Origin: Rhodoferax sp.
GTDB taxonomy: Bacteria > Pseudomonadota > Gammaproteobacteria > Burkholderiales > Burkholderiaceae_C
Direction: 5' to 3'
Assembly: GCF_018780565.1 (NCBI RefSeq)
Contig: NZ_JADMJN010000008.1
Coordinates: 124,001-188,000, forward strand
Length of the DNA: 64,000 nucleotides
Below, one piece after another: positions 48,021-56,668 of this stretch (position 1 is the stretch's first letter; each line of letters starts with the position of its first letter). Both the position numbers and the translations under genes were made by a program. The notes beneath the pieces are model-generated. The model was not told the DNA's origin, ran no database searches, and saw only the letters and a program-made list of their open reading frames with translations.

Positions 48021-48698
48021 ATGAATTCCAGCACTGATCCACGAGCGAAGTTCATTGCCCTCTACCCCGCTCTGGCCCAGGTCCAACCCTCCCTGGCCGA
48101 GCTGGGCGCCGCCTTGGCGCCGATGCAGGTGCCGGCGGGCGCCGTGCTGTTTAGCGAGAACGCGCCCTGTCAGGGCTTTCCGCTTGTGCTTGAGGGCGAA
48201 GTGAAGGTGTCGCGCAGTTCGGGTGACGGTCGCGCGCTGGAGTTGTACCGGGTGGTGCCGGGTGAGTTGTGTCTGGTGTCATCGGCTTGCCTGTTTCGCA
48301 CGCAACCCATGTCGGCCCACGGCATGACCACCAAGGCCAGCACGCTGCTGTTGATACCCGCAGAGGTTTTCAGGCGCTGGCTGGAGACACCGGCTTTTCG
48401 CAATGAGGTGCTGGGCTTGTTCGCCGAACGCATGGCCGATCTCACCAGCCTGGTGGATGCCGTGGCTTTTCACAAACTCGATCAACGTCTTGCCGCCGCC
48501 CTGTTGGGTCATGGTCAGTTGCTGGCGGTTTCCCACCAGACGCTGGCCGATGAGCTGGGCACCGTGCGCGAAATGGTGACCCGGCTGCTGCGCCGTTTTG
48601 AGCGGGAAGGCTGGGTGAGCCTGGGTCGCGAGCAGATCCAGATTGTCAATGGGCCTGCCCTAAGGGCCTTGGCTGCCACCCTGGGCGCGGCGGCCTGA
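48021..48698 (+). CDS. Crp/Fnr family transcriptional regulator (2)
   Basis: A 225-residue regulator. The beta-roll has PAGAVLFSENAPCQGFPLVLEGEVKVSRSSGDGRALELYRVVPGELCLVS, with SACLF and a Cys in APCQG; the HTH is VSHQTLADELGTVREMVTRLLRRFEREGWV. The spacing of Cys residues does not match the FNR cluster set, but several Cys in the sensor domain leave a thiol or metal response possible. It follows copZ by 59 bases in the same direction, so it may regulate or be co-regulated with the copper genes. Start could also be the ATG at 47997. Confidence 0.85.
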   Translation: MNSSTDPRAKFIALYPALAQVQPSLAELGAALAPMQVPAGAVLFSENAPCQGFPLVLEGEVKVSRSSGDGRALELYRVVPGELCLVSSACLFRTQPMSAHGMTTKASTLLLIPAEVFRRWLETPAFRNEVLGLFAERMADLTSLVDAVAFHKLDQRLAAALLGHGQLLAVSHQTLADELGTVREMVTRLLRRFEREGWVSLGREQIQIVNGPALRALAATLGAAA

Positions 48699-48754
48699 CG
48701 AAATTTCATTGGCGCCTTTAAACTTGCCGGATTCCATTCTCAAGGGGCGTATCC

Positions 48755-48856
48755 GTGCTGCATGTGGTGTTCAATCAAAACGGTGGTGTGGGCAAGTCCA
48801 CCATCACCTGCAATCTGGTGGCCAGCAGCGCTTTGCACGACAGTTTGCTGCAATGA
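48755..48856 (+). pseudogene. ParA-family remnant, 33 codons
   Basis: A GTG-initiated frame with AAGGGG eight bases upstream encodes LHVVFNQNGGVGKSTITCNL and stops 13 residues later. This is the N-terminal strand and P-loop of a ParA-like ATPase (normally NQKGGVGKST), with the signature Lys changed to Asn and the remaining roughly 200 residues lost. Its stop overlaps the start of the proline iminopeptidase gene (ATGA), so the fragment may survive as a translated leader. It is not related in position to the chromosomal parA at 23302. Confidence 0.7.
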
Positions 48857-49860
48857 GCGACCTGGTTGCTGCCGTGGCGGTCTACCCGCCGCTTGAGCCC
48901 TACCGTAGCGGCCGGCTGGCGGTGGATGCCCTGCACACTGTGTATTGGGAAGAGTGCGGCAACCCCCGGGGTGTGCCGGTGCTGTTCCTGCACGGTGGGC
49001 CAGGCGCCGGCCTCTCGCCCAGGCATCGGCAGTTATTCGACCCGGCGCACTACCGCATTGTGCTGTTTGATCAGCGTGGTGCTGGCCAGTCGACGCCGCT
49101 GGGCGAGTTCCGCCAGAACACCACACAGTTGCTGCTGCAGGACATTGAGCAATTGCGCACGATGTTGGACATAGAGGCGTGGCTGGTGTTTGGCGGGTCC
49201 TGGGGCTCCACACTGGCCCTGGCCTATGGTGAAGCACATCCCCAGCGGTGCACCGGTTTCATTTTGCGGGGCATTTTCTTGTGCACGCCGACCGAAATAG
49301 ACTGGTTCATGAATGGCATTGGCTGGTTCTTTCCGCAGGAGCATGCCCGATTTGCAGCACCCATTCCCGAGCCGGAGCGCGGCGACCTGCTGCGGGCCTA
49401 TGCCAGACGCCTGTTCAGCGACGATGCGTCGGAAAATCTGTTGGCGGCACGCGCATGGAGCCGTTACGAGGGCAGCTGTCTGCACCTGTTGCCGCAGCCG
49501 GAGATGGCGGATGAACTGGAGTCAGACCGGGTCGCTCTGGGCGTTGGTCGGCTGGAGGCCCACTACTTTCTGAACAAGGGCTTTCTGGACGAGGACCAGT
49601 TGATTCGCAACGTCGACCGCATTCGTCACTTGCCTGCTGTCATCATCCAGGGTCGTTACGACGTGGTATGCCCGCCGGCCTCCGCCTGGCGCTTGCACCA
49701 GGCCTGGCCACAAGCCACATTCCAGATGGTCGAAGGCGCTGGCCACGCCGCCTTCGAGCCCGGTATTGTTCGCGCTCTGGTGGCGGCCACCGAGCAATTC
49801 AAGCGCAGCGCCAGCCTGCAAGACCACATCCCGTTTATTCAACCCGAGGAAAACCCATGA
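48853..49860 (+). CDS. pip: Proline iminopeptidase
   Basis: A 335-residue alpha/beta hydrolase of family S33 releasing N-terminal proline. HGGPGAGLSPRHRQLFDP forms the oxyanion region, GGSWGSTLALAYGEAHP the nucleophile elbow; GRYDVVCPP supplies Asp and GAGHAAFEPG His. Length and PPLEPYRSGRLAVDALHTVYWEECGNP start are typical. ATG at 48853 overlaps the stop of the ParA remnant; the long upstream frame is out of register with any homology. Confidence 0.93.
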   Translation: MSDLVAAVAVYPPLEPYRSGRLAVDALHTVYWEECGNPRGVPVLFLHGGPGAGLSPRHRQLFDPAHYRIVLFDQRGAGQSTPLGEFRQNTTQLLLQDIEQLRTMLDIEAWLVFGGSWGSTLALAYGEAHPQRCTGFILRGIFLCTPTEIDWFMNGIGWFFPQEHARFAAPIPEPERGDLLRAYARRLFSDDASENLLAARAWSRYEGSCLHLLPQPEMADELESDRVALGVGRLEAHYFLNKGFLDEDQLIRNVDRIRHLPAVIIQGRYDVVCPPASAWRLHQAWPQATFQMVEGAGHAAFEPGIVRALVAATEQFKRSASLQDHIPFIQPEENP

Positions 49861-50468
49861 TCGAAATCCACCACCTGAATGAATCCCGCTCGCGTCGCAT
49901 CACCTGGATGCTCGAGGAACTGGGCGAACCCTATGAGGTGATCAGTTACCAGCGTGATGCCAGGACGCGCCTGGCACCGCCAGAGCTCATGGCCATTCAT
50001 CCCCTGGGCAAAGCACCTGTGTTGCGCGACAAGGATGAGCTGGTCATTGAGTCGGGCGCCATCATCGAATACCTGGTGCGCCAATATGGCAAAGGGCGCT
50101 TCGCCCCTGCGATGGGCACAGCGGACTACAACCGGTACATGCAATTTCTGCACTACGCCGAAGGGTCTGCCATGCTGCCTTTGATGCTCAAGCTCTACGT
50201 GGGTCGGCTGGGTGACGCGGGCGCACCGCTGCACCCCCGCATTGAAAGCGAGCTGCAGAATCACCTGGGCTACCTGGATCGGGAATTGAACCAGCGTGAC
50301 TACTTCGTGGGCAACTCATTGACCGGCGCGGATGTGCAACTGTCCTTTGTGGCCCAGGTCGCACTTCGGGGCGCTGGCCGTGATGCCTACCCCAACCTGG
50401 GCCGCTTCGTTGACCTCATCGAAGCGCGCCCCGCCTATCAACGCGCCATCGCGCAAAGCGGGGCTTAA
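49857..50468 (+). CDS. Glutathione S-transferase family protein
   Basis: A 203-residue GST. The thioredoxin-like domain has IEIHHLNESRSRRITWMLEELGEPYEV, HPLGKAPVLRDKDELVIESGAIIEYLV (glutathione contact with Glu-Ser); the C-terminal helical domain has YFVGNSLTGADVQLSFV. SRSRR gives a Ser rather than Cys near the active site. ATG overlaps the pip stop (ATGA), so the two are translationally coupled. Confidence 0.92.
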   Translation: MIEIHHLNESRSRRITWMLEELGEPYEVISYQRDARTRLAPPELMAIHPLGKAPVLRDKDELVIESGAIIEYLVRQYGKGRFAPAMGTADYNRYMQFLHYAEGSAMLPLMLKLYVGRLGDAGAPLHPRIESELQNHLGYLDRELNQRDYFVGNSLTGADVQLSFVAQVALRGAGRDAYPNLGRFVDLIEARPAYQRAIAQSGA

Positions 50469-50473
50469 GCGGC

Positions 50474-50956
50474 TTAGATACCGATGACCTGGGGCCGTGG
50501 ATGCCCGGCCTGCTCGCACAGGGCGAGGTAGGTGTCCAGAATGAACTGCGCATCCCACACGCTTTCGACATCGCCCTTGTCGTTGAGGTTCAGGTTGGCC
50601 CCGCGGATGGCGAACCAGGCCTCCGTGGTTTCGGTGTTGGTGGCGGGTACGTGGAAGGTGTGGATAGAACCGGCAGGCTCGAACAGATAAGAGCCGGCAA
50701 CGTTCACTTCCGGATATTCCAGGTACTTCCAGGATCCGGAAAATGTGATTGCGAACACCTCGCCAGTGTGTTTGTGGCGCTGCAATGTGACGCCGGGTGC
50801 AAAGCGTGCGCGAACGACCCAAAGGCCGGCTTCCACATCGATTTGCAATACCTGGATATCCAGACCTTCCATGAAGGTCACAAAGGGCAAATCGGCTACG
50901 TTGCGCAGGTCAACCGTGGGAATACCGGGGATGGCGGTGGGGGGCATGGTGGTCAT
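50474..50956 (-). CDS. Cupin, 2,4'-dihydroxyacetophenone dioxygenase-like
   Basis: A 160-residue single cupin. The metal motif lies in VTLQRHKHTGEVFAITFSGSWKY (HxH and Glu) with the second His in SIHTFHVP. The overall pattern, including the C-terminal FILDTYLALCEQAGHP, matches the 2,4'-dihydroxyacetophenone dioxygenase family, but a substrate cannot be proven. GGAGA precedes the ATG. A LuxR-type gene lies 85 bases upstream in the same direction. It converges on the GST gene. Confidence 0.8.
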   Translation of the reverse strand: MTTMPPTAIPGIPTVDLRNVADLPFVTFMEGLDIQVLQIDVEAGLWVVRARFAPGVTLQRHKHTGEVFAITFSGSWKYLEYPEVNVAGSYLFEPAGSIHTFHVPATNTETTEAWFAIRGANLNLNDKGDVESVWDAQFILDTYLALCEQAGHPRPQVIGI

Positions 50957-51041
50957 GTTCTGTCTCCGTGAAGTTAAAGTTGCTGGATCGGAAAGCACCT
51001 CTTTCCGACCGCGCAACCATAGACAGTGCGCCCTGGCGCGT

Positions 51042-51857
51042 CTATCGCGAAGATTCGCGATGCGCCACGATCAACTGCGCATGGGAGTGCACCCCCAACT
51101 TTTGCCGGATGCTGCGCAATTGGTGGTCCACCGTGGAAAATGAGCGGTTCAGGCTTCGGGCGATCTCCTTGTAGCTCAGTCCGGAGGCAGCCAAACTCGC
51201 CACCTTGACTTCGGCGGGCGTAAGCCGCGGCACGCCGGACGAGGCCCCGTCCTCCTCCTGCAGGGTCAGTCGTGAAGACGCCCGCAGGATCGGCCCCAGC
51301 ACCTCGCGCGCCAGGCTGTCGAAACGCGCGTACTGCTCTGCATGCCAGTCGCAAGTCCGACCGATGTGGTCGATGCACAGCAGACCAAAGCGGTGCCCCT
51401 GGTGCTGCAAGGCCACTGCGATCTTGGACCGCGTGCCCACCGATAACAAGCTCTGGCGCAAATCATTGCGAAAAAGCTTCTCCTGCGAAATATCGGGAAA
51501 GACCACAGGGTGAGGAGACTGCCATAGCCGGATCACGGCCGGATCGCTGTTGCTGATACGCACACCTTGCAGAGAGGTCACGGCCATTTTTTTGCTGCGG
51601 GATTCGGCGTGAGCCGGCAGGTAGGTCAGGGCATTCGGGCTGCCCGTGCCACCATCCACGCGCTCTACATCGAAGGCATCGCGGATCCAGTCAGCCGACA
51701 ATTGCCAGCAGGCTGGCGCATCATCAAGCTGAAGCAGCAGCCGTGCCGCCAACTCACGGCCAGTGGGCCAGCTGATGGCGTTTTTCCGGTCCAGCAACTG
51801 AACGCGCAGCTGCCTTTGCGTGGCGAGCAATTCGCAGGGGTCCAAAAATCCAGCCAT
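51042..51857 (-). CDS. LuxR-family regulator with GAF-like sensor
   Basis: A 271-residue regulator. The C-terminal HTH is LTPAEVKVASLAASGLSYKEIARSLNRSFSTVDHQLRSIRQKLG, a full LuxR domain. The preceding 195 residues form a GAF-like sensor (VGTRSKIAVALQHQGHRFGLLCIDHIG). No receiver domain is present, so it responds directly to a ligand. It lies upstream of the cupin gene on the same strand and probably controls it. Confidence 0.84.
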   Translation of the reverse strand: MAGFLDPCELLATQRQLRVQLLDRKNAISWPTGRELAARLLLQLDDAPACWQLSADWIRDAFDVERVDGGTGSPNALTYLPAHAESRSKKMAVTSLQGVRISNSDPAVIRLWQSPHPVVFPDISQEKLFRNDLRQSLLSVGTRSKIAVALQHQGHRFGLLCIDHIGRTCDWHAEQYARFDSLAREVLGPILRASSRLTLQEEDGASSGVPRLTPAEVKVASLAASGLSYKEIARSLNRSFSTVDHQLRSIRQKLGVHSHAQLIVAHRESSR

Positions 51858-51927
51858 GGGTCATCTCCCGACAAGGTCGTTCCATCACAGCCGCGCAGTG
51901 TACGAAATTCATCGACCGCAAGGCAAC

Positions 51928-52134
51928 TCAGGCGCTCAGAGTGACCACATGACCCTGTTGGGGGTCCACACGACCGGCGCAGAGTTGTCCGATCAATGGC
52001 TGCGCAGCTTCGAACCCCTTGTGCTCCGTCACGCGCAGCCAGTCAGCTTCACGGGTGTGACGGATAAAGCGCAACTGCGCATGGCCGAAGCGCTGGTTAA
52101 CCACGGCCGGTTCCGGCAAGCCGAATCGCCGCAC
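51928..52134 (-). CDS. Small hypothetical protein, 68 residues
   Basis: A GTG-started frame between thpR and the LuxR gene, on the same strand. It encodes RFGHAQLRFIRHTREADWLRVTEHKGF and AAQPLIGQLCAGRVDPQQGHVVTLS. Codon choice has the high G/C third position of neighbouring genes, which the plus-strand frame there shows less clearly. I do not recognise a family and see no good ribosome site. It begins five bases after thpR ends, so translation could be reinitiated. Confidence 0.45.
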   Translation of the reverse strand: MRRFGLPEPAVVNQRFGHAQLRFIRHTREADWLRVTEHKGFEAAQPLIGQLCAGRVDPQQGHVVTLSA

Positions 52135-52138
52135 ATTT

Positions 52139-52669
52139 TCAGTGGTACCGGCGGATCACTTGATAGCGATGGCCTTTTTCCTGCACGGACACCACCAGCG
52201 CAAAATTGCTGACCGGCCAAACCACTGGCGCCGGTGCCATTGGCAGGATTGCACCGGCAGCACGCCGGGCCAATGTGATGTGGGGTTGATAGGGTCGTGT
52301 ATCGACGGACAGATCCAGCCCGTGCAGTGTGTCGCCCAGTTGGTCGTACAGGGCGCGCAGGGCCGGTGGCACCTCGGACGCACAAAGTACCGCCAATCCG
52401 TGTTGCCAAAGTCCGGGCTGGTCCAGGATCAACTGGAACGGCTGGATGGGCACCGCGGCACGGGCCGCGATGCCGACCACACGATCGGCATCCACATGGC
52501 CGATGAAATGCAAGGTCACATGCCAGTCGGCCGGCGCGTAGCGCGCACAAGCCAAGGGCCAGATCCATTGACCTGCGTGCGTGATCAGTTGCTTGCGCAC
52601 GCCCTCGTCGGGCCAAAGTGCCAGAAAAAGGCGTTGGTTTCGTGAGGCGGGGGCTGCACCGGGGTCCAT
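52139..52669 (-). CDS. thpR: RNA 2',3'-cyclic phosphodiesterase ThpR (LigT)
   Basis: A 176-residue 2H phosphoesterase. Two HxT motifs, HVTLHF and HITLAR, form the active site that opens 2',3'-cyclic phosphates on RNA. NQRLFLALWPDEGVRKQL is the usual N-terminus and HRYQVIRRYH a typical ending. Diverges from the serine hydrolase gene over 61 bases. Confidence 0.93.
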   Translation of the reverse strand: MDPGAAPASRNQRLFLALWPDEGVRKQLITHAGQWIWPLACARYAPADWHVTLHFIGHVDADRVVGIAARAAVPIQPFQLILDQPGLWQHGLAVLCASEVPPALRALYDQLGDTLHGLDLSVDTRPYQPHITLARRAAGAILPMAPAPVVWPVSNFALVVSVQEKGHRYQVIRRYH

Positions 52670-52730
52670 GGTGCCATTTTAGAAGCCGCACCATAATGCT
52701 TTCCTGCCCCAATAACTAAGAGGAGACCCG

Positions 52731-53909
52731 ATGTCCAGTGCCAACTTCGAACATCTGCATGCCGCCATGCGGTCCCAGGTTGACCAGCAATACCTTCCGG
52801 GTGTTTCATATGCGCTGTTGCGGGGCCGTGACGTCGTCGATCGATTCTGCTATGGCCATGCGGACCGGGAGGCTTCGATCCCCCTGCGCGAAGATCATAT
52901 TTTTCGCATCTTCTCCAACACCAAGCTGATCACCAGCTGTGCTGCGTTGCTACTTTACGACGAGGGCAAGTTTGGACTCGATGATCCGATTGAGACCTAC
53001 ATCCCCGAGCTGCGCGACAGGCAGGTGTTGCGTTCCGGTGCCACGCGCATTGACGATACAGAACCTGCAAAAGGTCCGATCACGATCCGGCACTTGATGA
53101 CCCACACGTCGGGGCTCTCCTACGGCATTTTTGATCCTGGAAGCGTCATGTTTCAGGCGTACAACCAGGCCGGCGTGCTCAACCCGACCCGCACACTGGC
53201 TGAGCAGATGACGGTGATCGGGACGCTTCCGCTCTCCTTTCATCCTGGAACTCAATGGCAGTATTCGGTAGCCACTGACGTTGTGGCACGGCTGGTGGAA
53301 GTTGTGTCGGGCGAGCGCTTTGGCGCCTTTCTTGCCCGGCGTATTTTCGGGCCGCTGGGCATGCACGACACCGACTTCTGGGTACCCCCCGAGAAGCGTG
53401 AGCGTTTCTGTGCCCTCTATGTCGGGGCGGATCTGCTGGATCCCATGAAGCCGGGACTGAGCCGGCTGGATTCGCGCCCGTACCCTGGTGCCTATCTGGC
53501 TAGGGTTCCTAACGAGGCTGGTGGTGGTGGTTTGGTGTCCACGCTGGACGATACGGTGAAATTTTTGCAGAGTCTGTTGCCAGGAGGCCCGAATCTGCTG
53601 AAGCCGCAGACCATGGCGCTGATGGGTCAGAACCAGTTGCCTGCGCACCTGAGCGTGCAATTTGCCAACATGCCGCCCATGACCTGGCGTGGTTTTGGTC
53701 TGGGGTCGGCGATTGCGATCGCCCCGGATCGTTCCGAACCTGCGAATGTGGTCAGCGAAGTGGGCTGGGGCGGACTGGCGGGCACTATCTGGTGGTACAA
53801 CCCGCGCATGGGCATTGCCGCAGTGTTGATGACCCAGCGGCATATGGGATTTGGCAATCCCTATACATTTGTTTTCAAGAAAGAGGCCTACAAGGCATTG
53901 GGCTGTTGA
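52731..53909 (+). CDS. Cytoplasmic serine hydrolase, class C beta-lactamase fold
   Basis: A 392-residue EstB-like hydrolase. FSNTKLITSCAALLL supplies SxxK, YSVATDVVARLVE the Tyr motif, and EVGWGGLAGTIWWYNPRMG the third-motif region. No signal peptide is visible, so esterase or amide hydrolase activity is more likely than beta-lactam resistance. GAGGAG precedes the ATG. Its end overlaps the convergent hypothetical gene by 35 bases. Confidence 0.88.
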   Translation: MSSANFEHLHAAMRSQVDQQYLPGVSYALLRGRDVVDRFCYGHADREASIPLREDHIFRIFSNTKLITSCAALLLYDEGKFGLDDPIETYIPELRDRQVLRSGATRIDDTEPAKGPITIRHLMTHTSGLSYGIFDPGSVMFQAYNQAGVLNPTRTLAEQMTVIGTLPLSFHPGTQWQYSVATDVVARLVEVVSGERFGAFLARRIFGPLGMHDTDFWVPPEKRERFCALYVGADLLDPMKPGLSRLDSRPYPGAYLARVPNEAGGGGLVSTLDDTVKFLQSLLPGGPNLLKPQTMALMGQNQLPAHLSVQFANMPPMTWRGFGLGSAIAIAPDRSEPANVVSEVGWGGLAGTIWWYNPRMGIAAVLMTQRHMGFGNPYTFVFKKEAYKALGC

Positions 53910-54216
53910 ACTGCTCGCGTTGCTCCATGTAGGGACGCGTACAGGCATACAGACTTGCGGTTTCCGTGAGCGGGTCGCCCATCTGCGCTTGCAGCAGTGT
54001 GGCGGACTCGCGCAAGGCGAAAGACTGTGATGCAGTGGCAAACCGCACCAACTCGCTGGCATAGAGCGGGTCGTTGTCGAAGCGGGCCGTATCTACCCAC
54101 CAGCCCTGGATATTCATCAATCGTTTGAAATTGCCTTCTTCCAGCAATGAATTGCGGGGGGCATCGCTGGATGCAATTTCAATCTCCTGTGGTCTTTGTT
54201 CTGCAAGGCTAGTCAT
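53875..54216 (-). CDS. Hypothetical protein, 113 residues
   Basis: A small soluble protein I do not recognise. It is acidic at the N-terminus (EIEIASSDAPRN), with a helical middle (LMNIQGWWVDTARFDNDPLYASELVRFATASQSFALRESATLLQAQMG). A second methionine at 54216 gives the start used; the frame opens at 54267. No convincing ribosome site is seen. It overlaps the 3' end of the serine hydrolase gene, so part may be over-called. Confidence 0.45.
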   Translation of the reverse strand: MTSLAEQRPQEIEIASSDAPRNSLLEEGNFKRLMNIQGWWVDTARFDNDPLYASELVRFATASQSFALRESATLLQAQMGDPLTETASLYACTRPYMEQREQFNSPMPCRPLS

Positions 54217-54378
54217 ATGGATGGTTGTATTCAAATTGTGTTCGCATGAATCCGTAAGCCGTGGCACCGAATATACGCAGGCCAGAGAGGCGAAGACCTC
54301 ACAGATAGGGGGGCAAAGCCGGCGATATTTGAAGAATGGACCTCAAATCATGGATTTGCGATCTCGCACCAGTGCAAA

Positions 54379-55239
54379 ATGGTGTCCATGAAGACCCCCC
54401 AGAGACTGCAATCCTTGATCGAAGAGGGCCTGATCGACACGGTCGTGCGCCAGTTGATGAGCGGCAAGGAAGCCTTGGTGTATGTGGTGCGCTGCGGCGA
54501 GGAGACACGCTGTGCCAAGGTCTACAAGGAGGCCACGCACCGCAGCTTTCGTCAGGCGGTGGACTACACCGAGAACCGCAAAGTCAAGAACTCGCGCCAG
54601 GCTCGCGCCATGGCCAAGGGCACCCGCTTTGGTCGCGAGGCTCAGGAGGCGGCCTGGCAAAGCGCCGAGGTTGATGCTTTGTACCGCCTGGCAGATGCCG
54701 GCGTGCGCGTGCCCAAACCGTACAATTTTTGTGACGGTGTGCTGCTGATGGAACTGGTGACGGACGAGCACGGCGACGCCGCGCCAAGACTCAATGATGT
54801 GGTGTTCACGCCGGAGCAGGCCCGTGCGCACCACGCGACGCTTGTGACGCAAGTTGTGCGCATGCTGAGTGCTGCCGGGGTGGTTCATGGGGACCTGTCC
54901 GAATTCAACATTCTGCTGGGTGCAGATGGCCCGGTGATCATCGACTTGCCCCAGGCCGTGGATGCCGCTGGCAACAACCACGCCAAGCGCATGCTGCTGC
55001 GCGACGTAGATAACCTGCGCGGTTTTTTCGGCCGTTTTGCCCCCGAGTTGCTGAACACCGACTACGGCCATGAAATCTGGGACCTGTACCAGCGCGGCCT
55101 GTTGCACACCGAGGTGGTGCTGACGGGGCGCTTTGAGCGCCAACAAGGTGCGGTGGATGTCGGCGGCGTGATGCGCGAGATTCGCGACGCCAGTGCCGAG
55201 GACGCGGCGCGGCGCCTGCGCATGCAAACCGCCCGCTAA
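54379..55239 (+). CDS. RIO-like serine/threonine kinase
   Basis: A 286-residue RIO-family kinase. GKEALVYVVRCGEETRCAKVYK holds the ATP-loop and Lys, VVHGDLSEFNILL the catalytic loop and VIIDLPQAVDA the metal-binding Asp (DFG equivalent). The N-terminal YTENRKVKNSRQARAMAKGTRFGREAQEA is typical of bacterial RIO1-type kinases found in Pseudomonas and Burkholderiales. The substrate is unknown. Start at 54379 or 54388 cannot be separated. Confidence 0.88.
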   Translation: MVSMKTPQRLQSLIEEGLIDTVVRQLMSGKEALVYVVRCGEETRCAKVYKEATHRSFRQAVDYTENRKVKNSRQARAMAKGTRFGREAQEAAWQSAEVDALYRLADAGVRVPKPYNFCDGVLLMELVTDEHGDAAPRLNDVVFTPEQARAHHATLVTQVVRMLSAAGVVHGDLSEFNILLGADGPVIIDLPQAVDAAGNNHAKRMLLRDVDNLRGFFGRFAPELLNTDYGHEIWDLYQRGLLHTEVVLTGRFERQQGAVDVGGVMREIRDASAEDAARRLRMQTAR

Positions 55240-55270
55240 GGGTTGAGAGGGTCGGCTTGGTCGCGGCTTC

Positions 55271-56668
55271 TCAAGCCCGCATCAGGGCCTCGATCTCATC
55301 GGCTTTCACCGGTACCCCACGGCTCACCAGTTCGCACCCGGTCGCGGTCACGATGGCGTCGTCTTCAATGCGGATGCCGATGTTGTGGAACTGCTCGGGC
55401 ACGCCAGCGGCCGGTCGCACATAGATGCCGGGCTCAATGGTCAGCACCATGCCAGGGTGCAATACGCGTGCCGGTCGGTTGATGATGACCTCGCCCGTGA
55501 GTGCGTCCTTGCGTTCGCTGGTCTGGCCCAGTTCGGACGGCTCCAGATAGCCGCCGCAGTCATGCACGTCCATGCCCAGCCAATGGCCGGTGCGGTGCAT
55601 ATAGAACTGGAAGTAGGCACGCTTCTCGATCACGTCGTCCACGCTGCCCACCTTGTTTCCATCCAGCAGACCCACGTCCAGCATGCCTTGCGCCAGCACT
55701 TTCACGCTGGCATCGTGCGGGTCGGTGAAGCGGGCACCGGCTCGGGTGGCGGTCACCGCGGCTTCCTGCGAAGCCAGCACCAGGTCGTAAAGCGTGCGCT
55801 GCGGCCCGGTGAATTTGCCATTGGCGGGGAAGGTGCGGGTGATGTCGGAGGCATAACCGTCCAGTTCGCAGGCGGCATCGATCAATACCAGCTCGCCATC
55901 GCGAATGGGCGCGTCGTCGGCCCGGTAGTGCAGCACACAGGCGTTGGCACCGGCCGCAACAATGGAGCCATAGGCCGGGTGTTGCGAGCCAAGACGGCGG
56001 AACTCGTGCAGCAGTTCGGCGTCCAGATGGTACTCACGCACGTCCTGACCTTCGCGCAGCATGCGCGCGCACAATTGCATGGCCCGGATATGGGCGCCCG
56101 CACTGATTTGTCCGGCGCGGCGCATGATGGCCTGCTCGCCCAGGTCTTTGATCAGGCGCATTTCGTCCAGAATGCTGCACAGGTCGCGCTGTTGGTCGGG
56201 ACACAAGGCGCCAAAGCGCACGCGGGCCCGCAGGCTGCCCAGCCAGCCGTCCACACGCGTTTCCAGGCCTTTGTGCGTGGCAAAGGGGTACCACACCACT
56301 TTGTGGCAGTCCAGCAGCCTGGGCGCTTGCGTGTCCAGCTCGGTGATGGAAAACGCAGTGTCCACGCCCAGCGCCGCCGGTGCGGCCTCAGGCCCCAGTC
56401 GGTAGCCGTCCCAGATTTCGCGCTCCGCGTCTTTGGGCGCACAGAACAGGGTGCTCTTGCCGTCGCCCGTGATGACCAGCGTGGCGTTGGGTTCCTTGAA
56501 ACCGGTCAGGTAGTAGAAGTAGCTGTCGTGCCGGTACAAAAAATCGGCGTCGCGGTTGCGCACCTGTTCGGGCGCGGTGGGGATGATGGCAACGCCATCG
56601 TTGCCCAGTTGGGTGGCAAGCAGGGCGCGGCGTTGGGCGTAGGGGGATGTCATGGGGGTGGTGCTCAT
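55271..56668 (-). CDS. pepP: Xaa-Pro aminopeptidase PepP
   Basis: A 465-residue aminopeptidase P. The N-terminal creatinase-like domain (RRALLATQLGNDGVAIIPTAPEQVRN) precedes the pita-bread metallopeptidase with LVLIDAACELDGYASDITRTFP (metal Asp pair), HRTGHWLGMDVHDCGGYLE and GMVLTIEPGIYV (His, Glu). The ATG overlaps the preceding MurU stop (ATGA). Last gene of the speD-murU-pepP unit. Confidence 0.95.
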   Translation of the reverse strand: MSTTPMTSPYAQRRALLATQLGNDGVAIIPTAPEQVRNRDADFLYRHDSYFYYLTGFKEPNATLVITGDGKSTLFCAPKDAEREIWDGYRLGPEAAPAALGVDTAFSITELDTQAPRLLDCHKVVWYPFATHKGLETRVDGWLGSLRARVRFGALCPDQQRDLCSILDEMRLIKDLGEQAIMRRAGQISAGAHIRAMQLCARMLREGQDVREYHLDAELLHEFRRLGSQHPAYGSIVAAGANACVLHYRADDAPIRDGELVLIDAACELDGYASDITRTFPANGKFTGPQRTLYDLVLASQEAAVTATRAGARFTDPHDASVKVLAQGMLDVGLLDGNKVGSVDDVIEKRAYFQFYMHRTGHWLGMDVHDCGGYLEPSELGQTSERKDALTGEVIINRPARVLHPGMVLTIEPGIYVRPAAGVPEQFHNIGIRIEDDAIVTATGCELVSRGVPVKADEIEALMRA

